Shown: positions 36,087 to 43,496 of the stretch, in pieces
How positions within the stretch are numbered: position 1 is the first letter of the stretch
How the letters are laid out: every line of letters starts with the position of its first letter
NCBI RefSeq assembly: GCF_042685265.1
Contig: NZ_JBHUMX010000036.1
Length of the DNA stretch: 64,000 bases
Source: Oceanobacillus_B kapialis
GTDB taxonomy: Bacteria > Bacillota > Bacilli > Bacillales > Amphibacillaceae
Strand: one strand, 5' to 3'
The notes under the pieces: model-generated
Told to the model about the DNA's origin: nothing
What the model saw: only the letters and a program-made list of their open reading frames with translations
Database searches by the model: none
Made by a program: the position numbers and the translations under genes

Positions 36087-36853
36087 GCTATCTATCACTA
36101 GCAATTACACTTATATTTGTTATTATACCGTTGATATTGTCTCGAACCTTACGCTTAGGGCTCGAAAAAGATACACTAATCGCAACAATACGTTCAATCA
36201 TTCAACTTCTTGCAGTAGGGTATGTCTTACAGTTTGTTTTTGAATCTGAACATATTATGTATATTGTGCTCATGATCCTACTCATGATCGTTGCAGCAAC
36301 TCAAAATGCCAGAAAAAAAGGTGTGCAAATTAAGGGGATTACATGGAAACTTGTGATCACTTTTGTGGCAATCGAATTATTAACCCAAGGTATTCTACTA
36401 GGACTAGGAATAACACCACCCACTGCACAGTACATTATCCCCATAAGCGGGATGGTTATAGGGAATTCCATGGTGTTATCTATTTTATTTCTAAATCGTT
36501 TTATTTCAGAAATAGAAACAAAATCTAATCAAACAGAGCTCATCCTTTCTCTAGGCGGAACCCCCAAGCAAGCAGTGCACAGACAACTAATCGCCTCCAT
36601 TCAAGCAAGTACTATTCCAACGATAGAAAGTCAGAAAACAATTGGGCTAGTACAACTGCCTGGAATGATGAGCGGGCAAATCATTGCTGGGGCCGACCCA
36701 GTTCAAGCTGTCTTATTTCAACTGCTTATCCTCTTCCTGCTTTTAACCACAGCCGTGGTCACAAGTATTATGTTAGGATACCTTTCTTATCCCACCTTAT
36801 TTAACGAGAGAATGCAGTTTATAGAAATGGAAAAAACCAAGGAAAAAGGATAG
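36083..36853 (+). CDS. fetB: UPF0014 family metal exporter permease, FetB-like (YjkA)
   Basis: This is a 256-residue protein with about seven hydrophobic segments. The family blocks are ATIRSIIQLLAVGYVLQFVF, ATQNARKKGVQI, PISGMVIGNSMV, LSLGGTPKQAVHRQL and the very conserved TIGLVQLPGMMSGQIIAGADPVQA. It overlaps the ATPase gene (ATGA) and forms with it a putative iron exporter. The stop codon lies in the 5' arm of the terminator stem. Confidence 0.9.
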   Translation: MSYLSLAITLIFVIIPLILSRTLRLGLEKDTLIATIRSIIQLLAVGYVLQFVFESEHIMYIVLMILLMIVAATQNARKKGVQIKGITWKLVITFVAIELLTQGILLGLGITPPTAQYIIPISGMVIGNSMVLSILFLNRFISEIETKSNQTELILSLGGTPKQAVHRQLIASIQASTIPTIESQKTIGLVQLPGMMSGQIIAGADPVQAVLFQLLILFLLLTTAVVTSIMLGYLSYPTLFNERMQFIEMEKTKEKG

Positions 36854-36890
36854 GGTTCTTCTTTTGAGAAGGAGATCCCTATCCTTTCTT
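36845..36890 (+). terminator. Terminator of fetAB
   Basis: AAAGGATAGGG (36845-36855) and CCCTATCCTTT (36877-36887) form a perfect 11-bp stem; the 5' arm contains the fetB stop. Confidence 0.88.
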
Positions 36891-37010
36891 ATGTTTAATT
36901 AATTATAAAAAGCGTCCAATTTTATATGCTCTTACCTTATTACTCCCACTTTGTTATCCCTATCTATACAAGACTTGACCAACAAAAATATACTATTGAG
37001 ATAGCTTATT

Positions 37011-38549
37011 ATGGAAAAGGAAGGAGTGAGGAAGCCTTTGGAATATGAAGAATTTAAACGTTCTTTGAAAAAAGAAATTAGAAGAAATTATATCGAAGAA
37101 TCTACAACATCCCCCAACGCAATAAACAGGCGACACCGTTCAAATGGAAATAATTATAGCCCCCATGATAATATCTCCAATAATATTTACATTAATCACT
37201 CAGATAATCCTTCTTGTTGTCAGTATTCAAATGGCTGTCAGGGGCCACCCGGGCCTCCCGGTCCGCCTGGACAACCGGGGCAACCTGGACCAGCTGGTCC
37301 TCAAGGTCCTTATGGGCCTCAAGGATTACCTGGCCCTGCTGGTCCACTAGGTAGAACTGGTGCTGTTGGGCCTACTGGCGTCACAGGAGCCACGGGCGCT
37401 ATTGGACCCACCGGCATTACAGGAGCCACTGGCGCTATTGGGCCTACCGGCTTGACTGGAAGCACGGGCGCTGTTGGACCTACCGGCATTACAGGAAGCA
37501 CTGGCGCTATTGGGCCTACTGGTGTTACTGGGGCTACCGGCCCGATCGGACCCACCGGCGTTACAGGGGCCACGGGCGCTATTGGGCCTACTGGCGTTAC
37601 AGGAGCTACAGGCGCTATTGGGCCTACTGGCGTCACAGGAGTCACTGGCGTTATTGGGCCTACTGGCGTCACAGGAGCCACTGGCGTTATTGGACCCACG
37701 GGCGTCACGGGAAGCACTGGCGCTATTGGACCTACCGGCTTGACTGGCGCGACAGGTGCTATTGGGCCTACCGGCGTTACAGGAGCCACTGGCGCCATTG
37801 GGCCCACCGGCATTACAGGAGCCGCTGGCGTTATTGGACCAACCGGCATTACAGGAAGCACTGGCGCTATTGGGCCTACCGGCGTCACAGGAGCCACTGG
37901 CGCCATTGGACCAACCGGCGTTACAGGAGCCACTGGCGCCATTGGACCAACCGGCGTCACAGGAGCCAATGGCGTTATTGGACCCACGGGCGTCACGGGG
38001 GCTACGGGCGCTATTGGGCCTACTGGCATAATTGGGCCCACTGGTCCAGCAGGTTCTACCTTGGCGGCAACTGGTTTTTCTGCTAGAAGAACAACAGGAG
38101 CTACAGTTAACGCCTCTACACAACTTGGGAACTGGATTGTAACCGCACCAAACTATACAGGAGCAGGTTTTAACGCAACAACTGGAAGCTATACAGTACC
38201 TGCAACAGGAAGGTATTCTCTTAAAGCAACAATCAGTTACCAAACTACAGCAACCATTACAGCTCAGTTAGGACCGACCGTAAATCCAGCCTTCTCCATC
38301 CGTCGTATTACTCCTACAACAACAGAGTTAGTATCAGGGCTATTTCCTGTGTTAAGCGTAAATATTGCGTTACTACTATCTTTAAGGGTAATACTTGGAA
38401 ATGGTACCGTTACCTTAACAGGAGACGTAACTTTAAATGCAGGCGATGTAATTGGTTTATTTTATATAGCAAGCGGATTAACAATCGGCCTTAATATAGG
38501 CAGTTCTTCTCCATCAGGTACCACATTTTCTGTCTACAGAATAACTTAA
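37011..38549 (+). CDS. Collagen-like exosporium/surface glycoprotein, BclA-like
   Basis: This is a 512-residue protein in three parts. The N-terminal ~75 residues are polar with a Cys cluster (SCCQYSNGC). A Gly-X-Y collagen tract covers roughly residues 79-345, first Pro-rich (GPPGPPGPPGQPG), then a 12-residue repeat of the GPTGVTGATGAI type. A ~165-residue C-terminal domain (SARRTTGATVNASTQLG ... GTTFSVYRIT) resembles the trimeric C1q/TNF-like head of BclA. Thr in the Y/X positions is the usual glycosylation site. The BclA exosporium leader motif is not seen. The ATG at 37011 lacks a ribosome binding site; a TTG at 37038 (MEYEEFKRSL) has GGAAGGAG upstream and may be the true start. Confidence 0.82.
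   Translation: MEKEGVRKPLEYEEFKRSLKKEIRRNYIEESTTSPNAINRRHRSNGNNYSPHDNISNNIYINHSDNPSCCQYSNGCQGPPGPPGPPGQPGQPGPAGPQGPYGPQGLPGPAGPLGRTGAVGPTGVTGATGAIGPTGITGATGAIGPTGLTGSTGAVGPTGITGSTGAIGPTGVTGATGPIGPTGVTGATGAIGPTGVTGATGAIGPTGVTGVTGVIGPTGVTGATGVIGPTGVTGSTGAIGPTGLTGATGAIGPTGVTGATGAIGPTGITGAAGVIGPTGITGSTGAIGPTGVTGATGAIGPTGVTGATGAIGPTGVTGANGVIGPTGVTGATGAIGPTGIIGPTGPAGSTLAATGFSARRTTGATVNASTQLGNWIVTAPNYTGAGFNATTGSYTVPATGRYSLKATISYQTTATITAQLGPTVNPAFSIRRITPTTTELVSGLFPVLSVNIALLLSLRVILGNGTVTLTGDVTLNAGDVIGLFYIASGLTIGLNIGSSSPSGTTFSVYRIT
37252..38050 (+). repeat. Tandem repeat encoding the collagen tract
   Basis: DNA of about 800 bp consists of 9-bp Gly-X-Y triplet units arranged in a degenerate 36-bp higher repeat (GPTGVTGATGAI and variants). 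GC is far above the flanks. Long open frames on the opposite strand and in other phases are by-products of this periodicity. Confidence 0.88.
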
Positions 38550-38567
38550 ATAATATTAAACCCATAA

Positions 38568-38604
38568 AACAATCCGGTAACATTAGGTTGCCGGATTGTT
38601 TTCA
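38568..38604 (+). terminator. Terminator after the collagen-like gene
   Basis: AACAATCCGG and CCGGATTGTT form a 10-bp stem with a 13-base loop and a T-run. Confidence 0.92.
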
Positions 38605-38649
38605 TTTGATATAGACGATTTGAAATTAAAGAAATCATGCTTTTCTCAT

Positions 38650-38657
38650 GCTATAAT
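38650..38657 (+). promoter_or_regulatory. Extended -10 promoter for the ykuI homologue
   Basis: TGCTATAAT provides an extended -10 about 30 bp before the start. No clear -35 is visible at 17 bp. Confidence 0.45.
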
Positions 38658-38686
38658 ACTTATAACAAGTGACGGAGGTGATGGAT

Positions 38687-39901
38687 TTGGATCCTTTAGA
38701 TATCATGATGAACCAAGATCAAGTCGTTTCATATTTTTCTCCTATTATCAGTGCCGAAAATCAACTAATTATTGGTTATGAACTTAAACCTTATTACCAA
38801 GATTCGGAAATGCTTAGTTTAGATTGGTTTTTTAAGGATGATTCCATCCCGAGCGAATTTCGATTAGAACTGAATACAATAATCCAGCAAAAATCCTTAG
38901 ATCTTTTTTTTGAAACAAAACAATCAACACTACTATTTATCAACTACAATGCATAATTGCTATTAAACGATAATGGTGAAACGTTATTAAATTTATTGCA
39001 AACATACGCGGAACGAGGGTTCAACTTAAATAGGCTAGTACTCGAATTATCTGCAGAATATGTGATTAATCATATCGAAGAATATAAACATCTCCTTGCC
39101 TACATGCAAACCCTGGGTATTCGACTTGCCATTGATGATGCAGGAAAGCAAAACGGAAACTTAGAACGCTTAGCAATGATTAAGCCAAATATTCTCAAGG
39201 TAGATACTTCCTTTTTAGAAGAAGATGCTTTGCCACACCTTTATCAGGATGTACATCATTTGCTTTCTATGTTCTCTAGAAAAATTGGTGCAACCCTTTT
39301 GTTTAAAGGAATATCCACTTTCCAGCAATTAAATTATGCTTGGCGGAACGGAGGGCGCTATTACCAGGGTGATTACCTTGAAAAAGAATTACCAGAATTT
39401 ATTTCTGCGAATAGCTGCAAAGAGAAAATAAAGAAAGATTTTCATCACTTCCTTACATTTGAACAAAAAAAGATGAAGGCACAGCTTGATTTAACCGAAT
39501 CAATAAACAATCAATTAAATAAAACCCTAAAGAAAATAAATACTGAAGACCATTACGATAAGACCATTTTAACAGTCGCAAATGATTGTGATGCTATTAC
39601 ATTCCGTGTTTACATATGTAATCAGTCAGGGTATCAACTTTCCTCCAATGCAGAGAAAAATAGTGATGGAGAATGGAAACTCCATTATGAGGGAAGGCAG
39701 AAGAACTGGAGCTGGCGTCCTTATTTCTTTGAAAACATTGTACGTATGAACATCGAAAAAAAAGGAATACTCTCAGACCTATATACAGATATTGAACGAG
39801 ATGAACGCATTCGAACATACTCATCCCCTATTGCTGAAGGTGTATTTATTTTTATAGATATTCCGTACGACTTTTTATACGAGCAAGAAGGATTACTATA
39901 A
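38687..39901 (+). pseudogene. ykuI: EAL-domain c-di-GMP-binding protein YkuI, interrupted by an in-frame stop
   Basis: A TTG start at 38687 (MDPLDIMMNQDQVV) follows GGAGGTG at proper spacing. The 404-codon frame aligns along its whole length with B. subtilis YkuI: EAL-like domain (GYELKPY, LLFINYNA, LVLELSAEY, AIDDAGKQNGNLERL, AWRNGGRYYQGDYL) and the PAS-like C-terminal domain (WSWRPYFFENIVRM, LFIDIPYDFLYEQ-type end). A TAA at 38954-38956 interrupts the frame between FINYNA and LLLNDNGETLL with no frameshift. YkuI binds c-di-GMP with an EVL-type, probably inactive, site; here it reads ELK. Without the stop the protein would look intact, so a recent nonsense mutation, readthrough or a base error are all possible. 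Confidence 0.85.
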
Positions 39902-39934
39902 TTACTATGGCCTTCCTAAACTCTATTCCAATTA

Positions 39935-39967
39935 AGGAAAGGAACTGTTTTAAAACAGCCCTTTCCT
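39935..39967. terminator. Bidirectional hairpin between ykuI and ung
   Basis: AGGAAAGG-AA-CTGTTTTAAAACAG-C-CCTTTCCT is a near-perfect palindrome between convergent genes. The central AT-rich part could also allow an alternative stem. Confidence 0.75.
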
Positions 39968-39985
39968 GATACATGTCGCTATGCA

Positions 39986-40660
39986 CTATATTGACCAGTC
40001 AATTCCTGTTAAACCATGTCTCTCCAGCAATTCATTCGTACGTGAGAAGGGTTTACTTCCAAAGAAACCACGATAGGCAGATAAAGGACTTGGATGAGGC
40101 CCTTTTATAACATAATGTTTATTCGTATCAATTAATGTTTCCTTCTTTTGGGCTGCAGACCCCCAAAGAAGATAAACGACAGGAGTTTTTTTATCATTTA
40201 GAAGCTCAATCACTCGATTCGTAAATCTCTCCCAACCCATCCCTTTATGGGAGTGCGCCTCTCCTTTTCTAACCGTTAATACATTATTTAACAGCAAAAC
40301 CCCTTGCTCCGCCCAATCGACCAAATAGCCATGGTTTGGAATAGGAACATCCAAGTCATTCTTCAACTCCTTAAAGATATTACGTAAGGATGGCGGAATA
40401 CTTACTTCTGGTTTTACTGAAAAGCTTAAACCATGTGCCTGATTAGGTCCATGATACGGATCCTGACCTAAAATTACTACCTTTACTTTCTCAAAAGGTG
40501 TAAGATGAAGCGCATTAAAGATGTTTTCCATTTCGGGATAGACAATATATTTTGCATATTCATCTTTCAAGAATGCTCGCAGCTCTTGATAGTACTCTTT
40601 TTTAAATTCATCCTCCAATAAAGGAGCCCAGTCATTAGTTAATATTTCTTTCTTCCCCAA
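39986..40660 (-). CDS. ung: Uracil-DNA glycosylase
   Basis: This 224-residue family 1 UDG removes uracil from DNA to start base excision repair. The water-activating loop is VVILGQDPYHGPNQAHGLSFSV with the catalytic Asp. The minor-groove loop is KGPHPSPLSAYRGFFGSKPFSRTN with the catalytic His. LLWGSAAQKK and VLLLNNVLTVR are also typical. Length is normal. It is followed by a bidirectional hairpin, and upstream lie the ebr genes on the same strand, 35 bp away. Confidence 0.96.
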   Translation of the reverse strand: MGKKEILTNDWAPLLEDEFKKEYYQELRAFLKDEYAKYIVYPEMENIFNALHLTPFEKVKVVILGQDPYHGPNQAHGLSFSVKPEVSIPPSLRNIFKELKNDLDVPIPNHGYLVDWAEQGVLLLNNVLTVRKGEAHSHKGMGWERFTNRVIELLNDKKTPVVYLLWGSAAQKKETLIDTNKHYVIKGPHPSPLSAYRGFFGSKPFSRTNELLERHGLTGIDWSI

Positions 40661-40694
40661 TTTCCTTCCTCCTTATTACCACTTTTTCACTCTG

Positions 40695-41045
40695 CTAATA
40701 AGATGATTCTGTTTCTTGCCCTTTCCCTGTTGAGGAGTTCATTAAAACTACACCACCTATTATGAGAACAAGCCCTGCAAATGTAAGAAAATTAAAAGGA
40801 TCCTGCCAAATAGCTATTCCGATCACCGCCGTTAAAGCTGTTCCTACTCCTGACCATATCGCATAGGCTAAACTTAATGGAAGGTCTTTAAGCGAAAGAG
40901 ATAAAAAGTAGAAAGCAGAAGCAAATCCTGCTAAAACACCTAGAACAGGAAGAAAATCTGTGAATCCGTCCGATAGCTTAATCATTGTCGTCCCAAATAC
41001 TTCACTAATAATCGCTATAGATAAAGCTGTATAACCCTTCTTCAT
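40695..41045 (-). CDS. ebrB: Small multidrug resistance exporter, EbrB-like
   Basis: This is a 116-residue SMR protein with four membrane segments. The membrane-embedded Glu lies in SIAIISEVFGTTMIKLSDGF, and LAYAIWSGVGTALTAVIG is the fourth-segment signature. SMR pairs such as EbrAB export cationic dyes and biocides by proton exchange as heterodimers. This longer member, second in the pair, corresponds to EbrB. It lies 20 bp after its partner. Confidence 0.9.
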   Translation of the reverse strand: MKKGYTALSIAIISEVFGTTMIKLSDGFTDFLPVLGVLAGFASAFYFLSLSLKDLPLSLAYAIWSGVGTALTAVIGIAIWQDPFNFLTFAGLVLIIGGVVLMNSSTGKGQETESSY

Positions 41046-41064
41046 TATTTTCTGCTCCTTTACT

Positions 41065-41391
41065 TTAGTGGCCAGGATTAGAGAGCCTGATCACCACTAC
41101 ACCTGCAATAATACATATGATGCCAACAACTTTCTTCCAATTTATTCTCTCTCGCCAAAACAAGATCCCAATCATGGTCGTTAGCGCGGTTCCTACTCCT
41201 GACCAAATGGCATATGCATTGCCAAGAGGAAGCGTCTTTAAAGCGATAGATAAAAAGTAAAAAGCAAACCCCATCCCAACAATAACTCCTATTGCGGGAA
41301 AGAGTCTTTTAAATCCATTTGATACTTTAAGCATGGAACTACCAAATACCTCAAATATAATGGCCATTGCTAACCATAGATAGGCATTCAT
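41065..41391 (-). CDS. ebrA: Small multidrug resistance exporter, EbrA-like
   Basis: This is a 108-residue SMR protein with Glu in AMAIIFEVFGSSMLKVSNGF and the NAYAIWSGVGTALTTMIG signature. The ATG at 41391 is chosen because family members start right at the first membrane segment; an in-frame ATG at 41445 would add a polar leader. It is first in the pair. Both members end in short polar tails, as in EbrAB. Substrates are inferred from the family. Confidence 0.88.
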   Translation of the reverse strand: MNAYLWLAMAIIFEVFGSSMLKVSNGFKRLFPAIGVIVGMGFAFYFLSIALKTLPLGNAYAIWSGVGTALTTMIGILFWRERINWKKVVGIICIIAGVVVIRLSNPGH

Positions 41392-41649
41392 CTTTCCATC
41401 ATCTACTTTCTCCTTAAAAAATGGTAAATATATATCTATTTCCATTAATTGTATACATTATGTTAAATATATTGTTTATAAATGTATATTTGAACCTTTT
41501 TATCATACCTTCTGAAATACAAAAGTAAAGTAGATTGATTTGCCATTCTAATAGTTGTCTTCCATCGAACCTAAAAATTATGTAACTCTTATTTAAGATT
41601 CTTAACAGCATGTCGATATAGTAAGGGAATATCTTTAGGAGGTTGTATT

Positions 41650-42477
41650 ATGAATAAACTAGAAGCATTTATTACGTCTATTCCATATATGAAAATAATC
41701 GCAAGAGAAGAGATCATGATTACCGTATTTGATCATGAAAAGTATCTCCATTATGAACCGAGCTCAGAACTGAATTTCAATCATAAACCTGGTGACCCTT
41801 TACCAGAGGGATATCAAAACTACGCTATGGTTAACAAAACAGGAACAACGGTTGTTAAGGTACCAAAGGAAGAGTTTGGTGTTCCATTCGATAGTATTTC
41901 ATTCGCGATAAATGGCGAAGCTGGTGAAATTCTAGCGGGAGTTAATGTTGCTGTGAGTAAAACAAAGGAAGAAACATTTAATCGGATTATTCAAACGGTC
42001 GATTCAATTTCTGAATCACTACTCAATAAAGTACAACATATCGCCGCACATGCAGAAGAGCTTTCTGCCACTTCTGATCAAATTTCCGATAACACACAAA
42101 ACACCGTTGAATATTCTTCCAACATAACAAATGTGACTGGAACGATTAAAGGGATTAGTGAACAAATTAACCTTCTTGGTTTAAATGCAGCGATTGAGGC
42201 TGCTAGAGTCGGAAGTGCCGGGGCTGGTTTTGGGGTCGTAGCAGAGGAAGTTAGAAAACTAGCAGCAGAATCTAAAAAAGCAACAGCTAGTATTGAAGAA
42301 ACGCTTCTACAAATACAAACCGCTATAAACCAGATGGAAGGGGATTTTAACAATATAGCAAGCTCCTCCCAAGAAGAAGCAAAGCTTGTCACAGAATTCA
42401 TGAGTGAGATTGAAAATCTTACTACTGCTTCAGGGGAATTAAAAACATACATGCAGGAAAATATCGAGACGAAATAG
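41650..42477 (+). CDS. Soluble methyl-accepting chemotaxis-like signalling protein, third copy
   Basis: This 275-residue soluble chemoreceptor is related to the pair at 5.2-6.8 kb. The N-terminal sensor differs strongly (KIIAREEIMITVFDHEKYLHYE). The signalling tip is NLLGLNAAIEAARVGSAGAGFG, with VVAEEVRKLAAESKKA after it. AGGAGG precedes the ATG. No membrane segment is present, so it acts inside the cell, probably on CheA through CheW, or as an adaptation partner. A terminator follows. It is closest in layout to YfmS. Confidence 0.85.
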   Translation: MNKLEAFITSIPYMKIIAREEIMITVFDHEKYLHYEPSSELNFNHKPGDPLPEGYQNYAMVNKTGTTVVKVPKEEFGVPFDSISFAINGEAGEILAGVNVAVSKTKEETFNRIIQTVDSISESLLNKVQHIAAHAEELSATSDQISDNTQNTVEYSSNITNVTGTIKGISEQINLLGLNAAIEAARVGSAGAGFGVVAEEVRKLAAESKKATASIEETLLQIQTAINQMEGDFNNIASSSQEEAKLVTEFMSEIENLTTASGELKTYMQENIETK

Positions 42478-42523
42478 CAAAAGGTCCTTTCCTTTCTATC
42501 TTATAGAAGGGAGGCCTTTTTCT
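42478..42523 (+). terminator. Terminator after the third chemoreceptor gene
   Basis: AAAAGG-CCTTTCCTTTCTA pairs imperfectly with TAGAAGGGAGGCCTTTT and is followed by a T-run. Confidence 0.8.
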
Positions 42524-42648
42524 TTTTATATACCTTTTTACTATCACTTCTCTACTACCTACTAACATGATTTTCGGATAACTCTACCAATCTTAATTCT
42601 ATTTACGGTTTTACAGTTTAAAACTTATTAGAGAGAGGAGAGGAACTA

Positions 42649-43217
42649 ATGAACAAAAACAGGGAGGGGAATATTTCTTTTTTTCATAATAAGGGATTAC
42701 AATTTAACAAAACCAGATCGACATCCAGTATTCGCCCAGAAATTACGGGAAGTGATTGGTGGCCAATATGGGGAAATGTCCGTAGCAATGCAATACCTTT
42801 TCCAAGGATGGAATAGTAGAATAAAAAATATAAGAAACTAATTTTAGATATGGGTACAGAAGAAATAGGCCACGTAGAAATGTTGGCAACTATGGTAGTT
42901 AGATTATTAGATAAAGCGCCCGTCCAGGCACAGGAAGATGCAGCTGGATCGCTTCTATTAAGGAATTGGAGGAAAAAGAAGGAGTTACTGTCCCAAGTAC
43001 TGTACCTGCAGAATGGGAAGCAACAGAATATTCCCACCAGCTCATTAATTTCTCTGAAGGAGAAGACAGTGAAAAAATAGATTTAGTGGGTAGACAAGCT
43101 CCAGATGGTTCACCAAACTTTGAATATGTGAGCAAACCAATAGCAACTGAGAAAAAACCAGTGTTAAATCCAGCACCATCTTATATGCATAATACGCCGC
43201 CATATGAAGATAAATAG
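42649..43217 (+). pseudogene. Manganese catalase (KatN/CotJC type), decayed
   Basis: Fragments of one manganese catalase appear in order in different frames. First comes an N-terminal stub. Next is PVFAQKLREVIGGQYGEMSVAMQYLFQGWNSRIKN in another frame (frameshift near 42710). Then KKLILDMGTEEIGHVEMLATMVVRLLD in a third frame (frameshift near the A-run at 42823-42828). Last is WIASIKELEEKEGVTVPSTVP to the normal C terminus (NFEYVSKPIATEKKP). Between QEDAA and WIASIKE more than 100 codons are missing, which removes the second half of the metal site. Two frameshifts plus an internal deletion make this a true pseudogene. GAGAGGAAC precedes the ATG at 42649. Confidence 0.85.
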
Positions 43218-43274
43218 CAGATCAAGAAAACGAAGGAGGAACTATGGTGGAACATGGCAAAGTACTAGCAATAA

Positions 43275-43425
43275 AGGGATACTTCATTAGGTGGGGATTT
43301 CCCTTTCTCCTCCACCCAATGTAAGGTGACGAATCGGACCTTTTCTGGCAGTTGGTTCCCCACTTAGAATCCTTGACTGTTTCCCGCATTCTTTAAGTGG
43401 GGGTGTTACTGACAGGTAAGGTGGA
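43275..43425 (-). mobile_element. Structured remnant, possibly the end of an IS200/IS605-type (TnpB) element
   Basis: On the minus strand CCCCACTTAAAGAAT ... ATTCTAAGTGGGG forms a hairpin around GCGGGAAACAGTCAAGG, followed by ACCAACTGCCAGAAAAGG and a second hairpin (GGGTGGAGGA / TCCCCACC, 43287-43318). I recall similar stem sequences at the right ends of Bacillaceae TnpB elements, where they form the omega-RNA scaffold. No tnpB frame is present. Placement next to a decayed catalase gene fits a degraded insertion region. The family assignment is from memory and uncertain. Confidence 0.35.
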
Positions 43426-43435
43426 GTACTTTTTC

Positions 43436-43478
43436 AAAAAAAAAAAGAAAGGGTGCTCCATGCCCCTTCCTCTCAATT
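43436..43478 (-). terminator. Terminator after the RND exporter gene
   Basis: GAAGGGG and CACCCTTTC form a short stem on the minus strand, followed by a T11 run (A-run at 43436-43446). It lies ~20 bp beyond the stop. Confidence 0.65.
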
Positions 43479-43496
43479 AGAAATTCATAAATACTG

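Noticed and set aside
37319..38243. Long minus-strand frames over the collagen gene (Pro/Val-rich and Ser/Ala-rich products)
   Set aside because: They mirror the Gly-X-Y codon periodicity, have no ribosome binding site and match no family.
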